From: Microbacterium sp. EYE_78
Lineage (GTDB): Bacteria > Actinomycetota > Actinomycetes > Actinomycetales > Microbacteriaceae
Assembly: GCF_023149035.1 (NCBI RefSeq)
Contig: NZ_JAHXMY010000001.1
Coordinates: 930,001 to 994,000, forward strand
DNA length: 64,000 nucleotides
Direction: 5' to 3'
Of this stretch, positions 16,000 to 24,686 are shown one piece after another. The first letter of the stretch is position 1, and each line of letters begins with the position of its first letter. Below the pieces are notes generated by a model. The model did not search any database, was not told the DNA's origin, and worked only from the letters and a program-made list of their open reading frames with translations. Both the position numbers and the translations under genes were made by a program.

Positions 16000-17511
16000 A
16001 TGGCCACCTCGCTCACGACGGGCCGCCCTTGGCGTGTCATCCTCCTGTTCACCGTGCCGCTGATGATCGGCAATGTGGTGCAGCAGCTGTACCACTTCGC
16101 CGACACGATCGTCGTGGGACGCCTCCTCGGCGTCGACGCGCTCGCCGCGGTCGGCGCCACGGGCAGCCTCCTCTTCCTGCTCCTCGGCTTCGCGTGGGGC
16201 CTCACCTCCGGCTTCGCCATTCCCACGGCGCAGGCCTACGGGGCGCAGGATGCCGCGGCCGTCCGCCGGTCCGTGGCCACCGGTGCCGTCCTCAGCGCGA
16301 TCACGACGGTGCTGCTGACGGTCGGCGCACCGCTGCTGGCCGAGCCGGCGCTCGTCGCCCTGCGAACCCCGCCCGAGCTGCTCGCCGACGCGACGATCTT
16401 CACGCAGATCAGCTTCCTCGGCGCCGGCGCGCTGATGTTCTTCAACTTCCTCTCCGCGGTCATCCGCGCCATCGGGGACTCGCGCACACCGCTCGTCTTC
16501 CTCGTGATCTCGTGCGCGCTCAACGTGGTGCTCGTCATCGCCGCCGTCGCCTGGCTCGGTCTCGGCGTCGCCGGCGCAGCCCTCGCGACCGTCCTCGCCC
16601 AGGCGGTGTCGGTGCTCCTCTGCCTCGAGTTCGTGCGCCGTCGCATCCCCGAGCTGCACCTGCGCCGCGACGACTGGCGCATCACCCGCGACGACGTGGT
16701 CTCGCACCTGCGTCTCGGACTGCCGATGGGGTTCCAGGCGTCGATCATCGCGATCGGGGCGCTCATCGTGCAGGTGGCGCTCAACTCGATCGGCGCCGAC
16801 GCGGTCGCGGCCTACACCGCGGCATCGCGTGTCGACGGTCTCGCCGTCGCCCTGCTGCAGTCGATGTCGCTCGCGGTCTCGATGTACGTGGCGCAGAACT
16901 ACGGCGCCGGCCGGCCCGACCGCATCCGCAAGGGCGTCGTGCAGGCGACGTGGATGGCCGTCGGCGGGGCGGTGGCCCTCGGCATCCTGCTCATCTCCTT
17001 CGGTGCGCCCATCGTGCGGGTCTTCATCGGCGACGGTGCGGACGACGTGGTGCACATGGCGGTGTCGATGCTCGTCATCAACGGCGTGAGCTATACCGCG
17101 CTCGGCGTGCTCTTCGTCACCCGCGGCGCCCTGCAGGGACTCGGCAACGCCGTGATCCCGACCGTCACGGGCGTCGTCGAGCTCTTCGCGCGCGCTGCGG
17201 CCGCGATCGTGCTGGGCGCGACGATGGGGTTCGTGGGCGTCGCCTGGTCGAACCCGCTCGCCTGGTTCGGCGCGGCGGTCATCCTGATCCCCGCGTACGT
17301 TCGCGCGCACCGGATGCTCGCGACCATGCCGAGCGCGCCGATGACCATCACGCCGACGACGCCGATCGCAGTCCTCGGTCCCGTCGACGGCTCGATGACG
17401 GTCGAGACGGTCGTGACCCAGCCGGTGCGGCTGCCGCAGCCGACCTCGCGGATGCACCGCGCCCTGCGTCGTCGCCCCGGCGCGTCGCGGCGTCTCGCGC
17501 GCAGGCGCTGA
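16000..17511 (+). CDS. MATE family multidrug efflux transporter
   Basis: A 503-residue protein with 12 predicted membrane helices in two halves, the usual MATE layout: NVVQQLYHFADTIVVGRLLG in helix 1, AQAYGAQD after helix 2, and the matching VAQNYGAGRPDRI in the second half. A hydrophilic tail of about 60 residues follows the last helix and ends in an Arg-rich cluster. It should export cationic drugs by proton or sodium antiport. ATG 16000 starts the conserved N terminus; an upstream in-frame ATG at 15898 would add unlikely residues over the palindromes. Confidence 0.9.
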   Translation: MATSLTTGRPWRVILLFTVPLMIGNVVQQLYHFADTIVVGRLLGVDALAAVGATGSLLFLLLGFAWGLTSGFAIPTAQAYGAQDAAAVRRSVATGAVLSAITTVLLTVGAPLLAEPALVALRTPPELLADATIFTQISFLGAGALMFFNFLSAVIRAIGDSRTPLVFLVISCALNVVLVIAAVAWLGLGVAGAALATVLAQAVSVLLCLEFVRRRIPELHLRRDDWRITRDDVVSHLRLGLPMGFQASIIAIGALIVQVALNSIGADAVAAYTAASRVDGLAVALLQSMSLAVSMYVAQNYGAGRPDRIRKGVVQATWMAVGGAVALGILLISFGAPIVRVFIGDGADDVVHMAVSMLVINGVSYTALGVLFVTRGALQGLGNAVIPTVTGVVELFARAAAAIVLGATMGFVGVAWSNPLAWFGAAVILIPAYVRAHRMLATMPSAPMTITPTTPIAVLGPVDGSMTVETVVTQPVRLPQPTSRMHRALRRRPGASRRLARRR

Positions 17512-17584
17512 CGGTCTGAGCCCTCGTACGCAAGGCCCGCGTCACGATGCGTGCGGAGGGCCTGGTCGGGTGCACAATCGGGGC

Positions 17585-18397
17585 ATGTCCTCTCCCTTCC
17601 CCGCGCTCACCGAGATCCCCGACCCGCGGTTCGTGATGGTCGGCGACGGCTACCGGGTCGCGACGTACGAGTGGGGCGAGCCGGATGCCACGACCGTGCT
17701 GCTCGTGCACGGGTTCGCGTCGAGCGCGCGCGACAACTGGGTCAACACCGGCTGGGTGCGCGACCTGCTGCGAGCCGGCTACCGGGTGCTCGCCGTCGAC
17801 CAGCGCGGCCACGGCGCCAGCGACAAGCCGCACGAGTCCGCGGCCTATGCGCTCCGCACGATGGTGGCCGATGTCGAAGCGGTCCTCGACACCTACCTCG
17901 TCGACGAGGCGCTGTACGTCGGGTACTCGCTCGGCGCCCGTGTCGGCTGGGAGGTCGCGCGCGATCTCGAGCCGCGCATCGACCGCGTGGTGCTCGGCGG
18001 TGTGCCCGACGGGGTGCCGCTCGGCCGGTTGGACCTCGACCAGGTGCAGGCCTACGTCGACGAGGGGACCCCGGTGACGGATGCCGTGACCGGCAACTAC
18101 ATCGCCCTCACCGAACGCGTGCCGGGCAACGATCTGCGCGCGCTGCTCGCGATCGCCCGCGGCATGCGCGCGACCGGCACGGTCGACCCCGACCCGAGCC
18201 GCGCGCCCGGCCAGCCCGTGCTGTTCGCCACCGGGTCGAAGGACGGCATCATCGAGGGCTCGAAAGCCCTGGCATCCGCGACCCCGCAGGGCCGCTTCGT
18301 CGAGATCCCCGACCGCCATCACTTCAACGCGCCGGGATCCCGCGCGTTCCGCGAGGCCGCGCTGGCGTTCCTCGCCGAGGGGTCGCCCGTGCGCTGA
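17585..18397 (+). CDS. Alpha/beta hydrolase
   Basis: A 270-residue hydrolase of the alpha/beta fold. LLVHGFASSARDNW (oxyanion region), DQRGHGAS, nucleophile Ser in GYSLG (about 118), a late Asp after FATGSKD, and His in DRHHFN give a complete triad. Substrate unknown; an esterase or epoxide/haloalkane-like enzyme are options. CACAAT ends 6 nt before the ATG at 17585, so the transcript is probably leaderless. Confidence 0.88.
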   Translation: MSSPFPALTEIPDPRFVMVGDGYRVATYEWGEPDATTVLLVHGFASSARDNWVNTGWVRDLLRAGYRVLAVDQRGHGASDKPHESAAYALRTMVADVEAVLDTYLVDEALYVGYSLGARVGWEVARDLEPRIDRVVLGGVPDGVPLGRLDLDQVQAYVDEGTPVTDAVTGNYIALTERVPGNDLRALLAIARGMRATGTVDPDPSRAPGQPVLFATGSKDGIIEGSKALASATPQGRFVEIPDRHHFNAPGSRAFREAALAFLAEGSPVR

Positions 18398-18474
18398 CGA
18401 GGTCCCACTCCGGCCGGGAATCGCCGCACCGTACCCGGCCGTATCGGGACCTCGCCCGGCGGTACGCTCGCGCC

Positions 18475-19467
18475 ATGACCGATCTGCCGTCCTGGGGCGT
18501 CGCGTCGGACTCCCCGACCGCCGAGCACTACCGCACGTTCGGTGCGCTCGAAGCACGCGGATCGTCGGCGACCTACGAGGAGTGGGCTCTCGGGGTCGCC
18601 GATGACGCCGAGGTGCTGGCGCTGCTGGGCGAGCTGCCGCGCGAGAAGCGGCAGGCGAACCTCGTGTTCGCGGCGGCCCGGGTCGCCGGGGTTCCGGTCG
18701 CCCCCTGGCCGCTGGCGCGCGCCGAGGTGATCGCGCGATGGCCCGCCATCCGCCGGACAGCGATGACCCGCGCGACGCAGACCAACGAGGCCGCGCGCTG
18801 CGCCGTGCTGCTGCCGCAGCTGAGCGACATCCCGGGCCCCCTCGCCCTGCTCGAGGTCGGCGCCTCGGCGGGACTGTGCCTGCACCCCGACCGCTACGCG
18901 TACCGCTACACCGACGCCGCAGGCACCGTCACCGTGCTGGACCCCCAGGGTGGCAGCGGTGTGCGCATCGACTGCGCGATCGCGGATGCCGCGACCCCGA
19001 TGCACCTGCCGGAGGTCGTGTGGCGGGCGGGCATCGATCTGCACCCGCTCGATCCGGCAGATCCCGACACCCTCGCGTGGCTCGACGCCCTCATCTGGCC
19101 GGAGCACGAGGACCGGCGTGAACGGCTGCGGGCCGCGGCGGCCGTCGCGGCAGCCGACCCTGTGCAGATCCGCGCCGGCGACCTGAACGACCTGATCGCG
19201 GATGCCGCGGCATCCGCCCCCGCCGGTGCGACGCTCGTCGTCTTCCACACCGCGGTGCTCGCCTACCTGACGCCGGAGGACCGTGCGCGATTCCGCCGGA
19301 CCATGGCGGACACGGATGCCGTGTGGCTCTCGAACGAGGGCGTCGGCGTCTTCCCCGAATTCGATCGCGTCGCCCCGCCGGAGGAGCGGCACCGCTTCAT
19401 CCTCGCGAGGGACGGCGAGCCCGTCGCGCTCACGCATCCGCACGGCCGCAGCTACCGCGCGCTCTGA
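18475..19467 (+). CDS. DUF2332 domain-containing protein
   Basis: A 330-residue cytosolic protein of the actinobacterial DUF2332 family, with PLALLEVGASAGLCLHPDRYAYRY in the middle and WLSNEGVGVFPEFD near the end. The E-V-G-x-S-A-G-L segment resembles a methyltransferase-like SAM site, but the function is unestablished. TACGCT ends 6 nt before the ATG at 18475 (leaderless). Confidence 0.82.
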   Translation: MTDLPSWGVASDSPTAEHYRTFGALEARGSSATYEEWALGVADDAEVLALLGELPREKRQANLVFAAARVAGVPVAPWPLARAEVIARWPAIRRTAMTRATQTNEAARCAVLLPQLSDIPGPLALLEVGASAGLCLHPDRYAYRYTDAAGTVTVLDPQGGSGVRIDCAIADAATPMHLPEVVWRAGIDLHPLDPADPDTLAWLDALIWPEHEDRRERLRAAAAVAAADPVQIRAGDLNDLIADAAASAPAGATLVVFHTAVLAYLTPEDRARFRRTMADTDAVWLSNEGVGVFPEFDRVAPPEERHRFILARDGEPVALTHPHGRSYRAL

Positions 19468-19678
19468 CCCGTCCCGGGGAGGCAATCGGTCGCGTCCGTA
19501 GCCTGCGGCGACACTTCGCGTCCCCTGAACGCTGCCGGCCCCGCTCCGGGGACCCGATGCGCCGCCATGCTGTCCGCCCGACGACGATTCGCGTCCCTCC
19601 GACGGCTCGGCGCCGGCCGCCCCCTCGCCCGACGCCCTCGCGGGTGGCACGATCGGCATGAGACCGGAAGGAATCACC
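19468..19678. other. Intergenic region with a palindromic repeat
   Basis: No gene. It contains the family C repeat at 19543-19606 and a preceding half-copy (TTCGCGTCCCC at about 19515). Confidence 0.5.
19543..19606. repeat. About 64-bp palindromic repeat, family C copy 1
   Basis: Starts GCTCCGGGGACCC and ends with GACGATTCGCGTCCC plus CCGACGGC. The ends are rough inverted copies. It is related to 27517-27578, and both copies lie in intergenic DNA with an extra half-unit beside them. Confidence 0.55.
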
Positions 19679-20131
19679 ATGGCAGGCAAGACCAGCGAGG
19701 GCGTCGGCTTCAGCGACGCCGAGAAGGCGGCGATGCAGCAGCGCGCCGAGGAGCTGAAGGCGATGAAGGGGCTGAAGGGCCTCGCGAAGATCGAGAAGGA
19801 GAACCAGGCCTGCCTCGACGCGATCGCAGCGCTCGAGGGCACCGACCGCATCATCGCCGAGCGCGTCCACGTCATCGTCCTCGAAGAGGCGCCGCACTTG
19901 AACCCCAAGACGTTCTACGGCTTCCCGGCCTATGCGAAGGACGGCAAGGTCGTCGTCTTCTGGCAGCCGGCGTCGAAGTTCAAGACCCGCTACGGCACGG
20001 TCAGCTTCGACGAGACCGCGCAGCTCGACGACGGCCCGATGTGGCCCGTCTCGTTCGCCGTGATCGAGATGACGGATGTCGTCGAGCAGCGCATCCGCGA
20101 ACAGGTCAGGCGCGCGGCACCGCGAGACTGA
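19679..20131 (+). CDS. DUF1801-like (YdhG/iron chaperone-like) protein
   Basis: A 150-residue protein with a charged helical N terminus and a C-terminal domain of the YdhG/DUF1801 type (TFYGFPAYAKDGKVVVFW, SKFKTRYGTVSFDE). Function unproven; the fold relates to frataxin-like proteins. GGAAGGAA lies about 5 nt before the ATG at 19679. Its 3' end overlaps the convergent sugar dehydrogenase gene by 26 bp. Confidence 0.75.
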   Translation: MAGKTSEGVGFSDAEKAAMQQRAEELKAMKGLKGLAKIEKENQACLDAIAALEGTDRIIAERVHVIVLEEAPHLNPKTFYGFPAYAKDGKVVVFWQPASKFKTRYGTVSFDETAQLDDGPMWPVSFAVIEMTDVVEQRIREQVRRAAPRD

Positions 20132-21251
20132 CGATCCGGTCGTCGCCGTCCCGCGGCGAGCCGCGCCCGTCCGTGTTGTTCGTGAGGACGAAGAGGGTGC
20201 CGTCGGGACCGGCGACGACGTCGCGGAGGCGACCGTACTCGCCGGAGAGGTCCGTCGAGGTCGAGGGATCGGCCACGGGCACGGCGCGCAGCACTTCGCC
20301 CCGGAGGTTCGCGATGAGGATCGTGTCATTCACGATCGCGATGCCGCTGGGGCTCGCCGCATCCGTCGACCAGGTCTGGACGGGGTCGATGAACCCGTCG
20401 CCTTCGCCTCCGGTGCCTTCGACGTAGGGCCAGCCGTAATTGCCGCCCGGCTCGATGATGTTGAGCTCGTCGCGGTAGTTCCGACCGAACTCGCTCGCGA
20501 ACATCGTGCCGTCGGTCGCCCACGCGAACCCCTGCACGTTGCGGTGGCCGAGGCTGTACACCGGCGAGCCCGCCACGGGGTTGTCCCGGGGGACCGAGCC
20601 GTCGGGGCCGATCCGCAGGATCTTGCCCGCGAGCGAATCAGGGTTCTGCGATGCCGGCTCGTCGCTCGTGTCGCCATTCGCGATGTAGAGCATGCCGTCG
20701 GGTCCGAACGCGATGCGACCGCCGTTGTGGTGGGTGCCCGCCGGCATCCCGTCGATCACCGACGTCGGTGCGCCGAGCCGGTACGACCCCGGCTCACCCG
20801 ACAGCGCATAGCGCTGCACGCGGTTGCCGCTGCGCGCGGTCGAATACACGTAGAGCGCGTCGCCGTCCGTGGCCAGACCCAGCAGGCCGCCCTCGTCGCT
20901 GTGCACGACGCCCTCGACCGTGACCAGCTCGCGGGTGTCGCCGGCGGGGGAGGTCTCGAGGATGCGGGCGCTGTCGCGCTCGCTCACGAAGACGGTCTCG
21001 CCCAGCACCGCCATCGACCACGGAGCGTCCAGTCCGCTCACGACCGTGCGCGGCGTCTCGGGCACGGGCGTCGGGGTCGGCGTCGGCGTCGAGGTCTGCG
21101 TCCGGGTCGGCGTGGGGGTGGGGGTCGGGGTCGCCGTCGCTCCGGGGGACGCCGCCTCGGGCTCGTCCGGTGCCGCGCAGCCCGTCAGCGCGAGCGCTGC
21201 GGCGAGGCCCAGACCGGCGGCGGAACGGACGGATCGGCGGCGGGAGGACAT
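20106..21251 (-). CDS. PQQ-dependent sugar dehydrogenase lipoprotein
   Basis: A 381-residue exported protein. A signal peptide ends in the lipobox ALTGC (Cys25), followed by a Thr-Pro repeat linker (about 40-65) and a six-bladed propeller of the soluble aldose sugar dehydrogenase/GSDH type: SGLDAPWSMAV, HSDEGGLLGLA, HHNGGRIAFGPDGMLYI, LGHRNVQGFAWATDG, EFGRNYRDELNII. The catalytic His of this family lies in the HNGGR segment. It would oxidise sugars outside the cell with PQQ. An ATG 18 nt upstream is an alternative start. Confidence 0.87.
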   Translation of the reverse strand: MSSRRRSVRSAAGLGLAAALALTGCAAPDEPEAASPGATATPTPTPTPTRTQTSTPTPTPTPVPETPRTVVSGLDAPWSMAVLGETVFVSERDSARILETSPAGDTRELVTVEGVVHSDEGGLLGLATDGDALYVYSTARSGNRVQRYALSGEPGSYRLGAPTSVIDGMPAGTHHNGGRIAFGPDGMLYIANGDTSDEPASQNPDSLAGKILRIGPDGSVPRDNPVAGSPVYSLGHRNVQGFAWATDGTMFASEFGRNYRDELNIIEPGGNYGWPYVEGTGGEGDGFIDPVQTWSTDAASPSGIAIVNDTILIANLRGEVLRAVPVADPSTSTDLSGEYGRLRDVVAGPDGTLFVLTNNTDGRGSPRDGDDRIVSLAVPRA

Positions 21252-21347
21252 GCGCCAAGTCAACCGCATCCGGCTCACGCGCAGGCCGTGAGCAGGCTGA
21301 CGACCTAAACTGGAGGCATCCCGTCCCTCTCCGTGAGAAGCATCCGC

Positions 21348-21983
21348 ATGCCCGAGACCGCCCCCCGCTCCTTCGAGGTGCGCCACCTGCAGATGGCGCG
21401 CGCCTTCTTCGCGGCGATCGCGGCGGTCATGATCACGTTCTCGATCGATCACTCGGCCGCAGTCGGCACGTCCGTCTTCAGCGGCTTCGGCGTGGCGACC
21501 GCCCTCGTGCTGCTGCTGTCGGCGTGGCTCGTGTTCCCGGCCGGTGAGCGGTGGCAGGCGGTCCTTCTCGGCATCCTGACGCTGATCCCGGCGATGATCG
21601 CGACGCTGCCCGCGCTGCGCACGACCGATGGATTCTTCTGGGTCGTGCTCGTCTGGGCCCTGGTGACGGGCGTCGCCGAACTGATCATCGGCCTCGTCGG
21701 GCGACGCCGCGGCACCGAAGGTTCGCGCGAAGCGGTGTTCGTCGGCATCCTCACGACCATCCTCGGGATCGCCCTCGTCGTCATCCCGCGCACGTACTCC
21801 CTCGACTACTTCGTCGACGAGGCGGAGCGCTCCTTCACCCTCACCGGAACCACCATCGGCGTCGGTGTGTTCGGGGGCTACGCCGCCATCGTGGCCGTCT
21901 ACCTCGGGATCGCGGCGTTCTCGCCGCGGCCCGCCGCAGCCGCTGAGCCGGTCGAATCGGATGCCGCTGGAGGCCGCGCATGA
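21348..21983 (+). CDS. HdeD/DUF308-like membrane protein
   Basis: A 211-residue protein with six hydrophobic segments and short loops, resembling HdeD/DUF308 proteins in layout. The role is unknown; HdeD helps acid resistance in E. coli. The ATG at 21348 follows GAGAAG; TAAACT (21306-21311) may be the -10. The stop overlaps the next gene by 4 nt. Confidence 0.7.
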   Translation: MPETAPRSFEVRHLQMARAFFAAIAAVMITFSIDHSAAVGTSVFSGFGVATALVLLLSAWLVFPAGERWQAVLLGILTLIPAMIATLPALRTTDGFFWVVLVWALVTGVAELIIGLVGRRRGTEGSREAVFVGILTTILGIALVVIPRTYSLDYFVDEAERSFTLTGTTIGVGVFGGYAAIVAVYLGIAAFSPRPAAAAEPVESDAAGGRA

Positions 21984-22339
21984 GCGAGAAGAACCCCACC
22001 CGTCGCGACCTGATGCGTCCTGTGCAGCTGCTCGGCTTCGCCCTGATCGCGGCGGTCTTCGCGGGCATCGTGACCCTGGTGTCGATGGGCGTCCTGCAGG
22101 AGGGACGTCCCGGTCAGGACGTCGACCAGCAGCTGCGAGCCTGGGCGGTGGGCGGCATCGTCGCGGGCATCACCTTCATCGCGACGCTCGTCATCATGGC
22201 GCTGCTGCTCCTGGTCATCGACCCGGCGCAGGTCGCCAAGCCCGTCGACCGCGGCCTGCTCCTCGACCCCGAGGACGACGCCGACGCCCGCCCCGAGGGC
22301 GACGGCGACCGCGGGGCGGCTCCGCCCCGCGGGCACTGA
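21980..22339 (+). CDS. Small two-helix membrane protein
   Basis: A 119-residue protein with two hydrophobic segments (about 14-38 and 52-80) and an acidic cytoplasmic tail (DPEDDADARPEGDGD). I do not recognise a functional family. It is translationally coupled (ATGA) to the six-helix protein upstream, so they probably act together. Confidence 0.7.
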   Translation: MSEKNPTRRDLMRPVQLLGFALIAAVFAGIVTLVSMGVLQEGRPGQDVDQQLRAWAVGGIVAGITFIATLVIMALLLLVIDPAQVAKPVDRGLLLDPEDDADARPEGDGDRGAAPPRGH

Positions 22340-22370
22340 CCGCAGGCACGGCGCAGCGCGCCGGCGCCGG

Positions 22371-23753
22371 TCAGCGCAGCAGGTCGACGAGCCGGTCGGC
22401 GAGGCCTGCGTAGCCGGCGGGCGTCAGGGCGAGCAGACGCTGCTTCGCGGCATCCCCGATGTCGAGACCGTTCACGAACTCGGCGAGTTGGGGTGCGCCG
22501 ACGCGCCGCCCACGGGTCAGGTCCTTCAGCAACGCGTACGGATCGGTGATCTGCGAGCGACCCGCGACGATCTCGGCGCGGACGACGGTCTGGATCGCCT
22601 CGGCGAGGACCTCCCAGTTCGCGTCGAGGTCGGCGAGCAGCACATCGCGCGACAGCGAGATCTCGGTGAGGCCGCGCTGCAGGTTGTCGAGCGCGAGCAG
22701 CGAGTGGCCGAAGGCGACGCCGATGTTGCGCTGCGTGGTCGAGTCGGTGAGGTCGCGCTGCTGGCGCGAGGTCACGAGGGTCTGCGCGAGCGTGCTCAGC
22801 AGGCCGCCGGCGATCTCGAGGTTCGCCTCGGCGTTCTCGAACCGGATCGGGTTGATCTTGTGCGGCATCGTCGACGAGCCGGTCGCGCCCGCGACGGGGA
22901 TCTGCGCGAAGAAGCCCATGGAGATGTAGGTCCACACGTCGGTGGCGAGGTTGTGGAGGATGCCGCCGGCGTGCCGCACGCGGTCGTAGAGCTCGACCTG
23001 CCAGTCGTGCGATTCGATCTGCGTCGTCAGCTCGTTGAAGCCGATGCCGAGCCCCTCGATGAAGCCGCGGGAGAGCGCGGGCCAGTCGACGTCCGGCTCG
23101 GCGACGAGGTGCGCCGACCAGGTGCCGGTCGCGCCCGAGAACTTCGCGAGGTACTCGCCGCCGGCGATCTGCGCGGCGACGCGCTGCAGGCGCCAGGCGA
23201 AGACGGCGAGCTCCTTGCCCATGGTCGAGGGCGTGGCCGGCTGACCGTGCGTGCGCGAGAGCATGACGGCATCCCGGTGCTCTTCGGCCAACTGCGTCAG
23301 CGAGGCGATGACGGCCTGCAGCTTCGGCAGCCAGACGCGCTCGACGGCGCGCTGGACGGTGAGGGCGTACGAGGCGGAGTTGATGTCCTCGCTCGTGCAG
23401 GCGAAGTGCGTGAGCTCGGCGATCGCGTCGAGCCCGAGGGACGAGAGCCGGTCGCGCACGAGGTACTCGATCGCCTTGACGTCGTGACGGGTGACGGCTT
23501 CCTTCTCGGCGAGCCAGCCGATCTCATCGGCGCCGAAGTCGCGGTAGAGGGCGCGGAGCGACTCCTTCTGCGCGTCCGTGAGGGCCGACGAGCCGAACAG
23601 GCCGCGGTCGGTGAGCGTGATGATCCACTCCACCTCGACTTCGACGCGGGCCCGGTTGAGCCCAGCCTCCGAGAGGAACTCGGTCAGCGGCGCGACCGCG
23701 GGGGCGTAGCGTCCGTCGAGGGGACTCAGGGACATCGAGGGCAGGGAGGACAC
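22371..23753 (-). CDS. purB: Adenylosuccinate lyase
   Basis: A 460-residue cytosolic enzyme of purine biosynthesis: it releases fumarate from SAICAR and from adenylosuccinate. The N terminus (SPLDGRYAPAVAPLTEFLSE) and length match the E. coli PurB type. The superfamily signature GSSTMPHKINPIRFEN lies at about 290, and SRTHGQPATPSTMGKE carries the catalytic His. The GTG at 23753 has GGAG a few nt upstream and is preferred over the ATG at 23735. It is monocistronic. Confidence 0.95.
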   Translation of the reverse strand: MSSLPSMSLSPLDGRYAPAVAPLTEFLSEAGLNRARVEVEVEWIITLTDRGLFGSSALTDAQKESLRALYRDFGADEIGWLAEKEAVTRHDVKAIEYLVRDRLSSLGLDAIAELTHFACTSEDINSASYALTVQRAVERVWLPKLQAVIASLTQLAEEHRDAVMLSRTHGQPATPSTMGKELAVFAWRLQRVAAQIAGGEYLAKFSGATGTWSAHLVAEPDVDWPALSRGFIEGLGIGFNELTTQIESHDWQVELYDRVRHAGGILHNLATDVWTYISMGFFAQIPVAGATGSSTMPHKINPIRFENAEANLEIAGGLLSTLAQTLVTSRQQRDLTDSTTQRNIGVAFGHSLLALDNLQRGLTEISLSRDVLLADLDANWEVLAEAIQTVVRAEIVAGRSQITDPYALLKDLTRGRRVGAPQLAEFVNGLDIGDAAKQRLLALTPAGYAGLADRLVDLLR

Positions 23754-23778
23754 GCGACTCCGTTCGGTGGGGGTGCGC

Positions 23779-24279
23779 TCACCGGCGAAGCGCGGGTTCG
23801 AGCTGCCGGAAGAGCGCCCGGCTCGCGCTCTCGATCATACCGAGCACGTCATCGAACATCTGGGGGCCGCCGTAGTACGGGTCGGGCACATCCAGCACGC
23901 CGTCGCGGCGCGCGTCGAAGCTCAGCAGCAGCGAGAGCTTGTCGGCGTCCGCGGGGCTCCGCGCCCACTCCGAGAGGATCCGCTCGTGCGAGCGGTCGAG
24001 CGCGATGACGAGGTCGTTGCGATCGAAGTCATCGGGGCTGAACTGGCGAGCCCGGTGCCGGGTGCCGTCGTAGCCGCGACGGTCGAGCGCCTCGAGCGTG
24101 CGCTCGTCGGCGCGCTCACCCACGTGCCATTCACCGGTGCCGGCGCTGGTCGAGATCACGCGGTCGCCGAACCCCGCCTGGTCCACGAACCAGCGGAAGA
24201 CGACGTCGGCCATGGGCGACCGGCAGATGTTGCCCGTGCACACGAACACGACGCGGAAGGCATCCTCGGGCGCAGACAC
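23779..24279 (-). CDS. Low molecular weight protein-tyrosine phosphatase
   Basis: A 166-residue cytosolic phosphatase. The P-loop VCTGNICRSP (Cys14, Arg20) and the general acid Asp in DPYYGG (about 138) are intact. It dephosphorylates tyrosine residues of proteins or polysaccharide-synthesis kinases. On the minus strand CACAAT ends 6 nt before the GTG at 24279, a leaderless arrangement. It lies just upstream of purB on the same strand with a 25-bp gap. Confidence 0.92.
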   Translation of the reverse strand: MSAPEDAFRVVFVCTGNICRSPMADVVFRWFVDQAGFGDRVISTSAGTGEWHVGERADERTLEALDRRGYDGTRHRARQFSPDDFDRNDLVIALDRSHERILSEWARSPADADKLSLLLSFDARRDGVLDVPDPYYGGPQMFDDVLGMIESASRALFRQLEPALRR

Positions 24280-24392
24280 CCCTCCATTGTGCTGACCGAC
24301 GCGCCTTCTGCACAGGCCGAACATCGGATGCGGCATCCACGTCGCGCGGCGCACGGCGCCGACGGGCGGATGCCGGGGGCGAGAGTCTCGGC

Positions 24393-24686
24393 ATGTCGCA
24401 CCCGGCCACGCCCTCGCCGTACCTGTGGGGAGCCCCGCTCGAAGAGCGTCTCGCCGCGCTCGACGCCGCGATCGCCCTCCTCCGGCAGGCGGACGACCAG
24501 GCGCTGCAGCTGCTCGGCGCCGTCCGACGGCTCGCCCACCTCGTCGATTGGCGGGCCTCCGCCGCCGATGCGTTCCGCAGCGCCGTCTCCGCGTGGGAGG
24601 GCGAGGCGCTTCGACTGTCGATGTCGATCCAGTCGACGCTCGCGCAGGTACAGTCCGACCGCAGCTGGCTGCAGGCGACCGGCTGA
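24393..24686 (+). CDS. WXG100-like small helical protein
   Basis: A 97-residue protein of two predicted long helices (ERLAALDAAIALLRQADDQ and SAADAFRSAVSAWEGEALRL) joined by a turn at VDWRASA. The W-x-x-S-A-A-x-x-F-R pattern resembles the turn of WXG100/ESX proteins, and the length is right, but the strict WXG triplet is absent. It overlaps the next gene by 1 nt. I infer a secreted or chaperone partner of the downstream hydrolase. Confidence 0.5.
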   Translation: MSHPATPSPYLWGAPLEERLAALDAAIALLRQADDQALQLLGAVRRLAHLVDWRASAADAFRSAVSAWEGEALRLSMSIQSTLAQVQSDRSWLQATG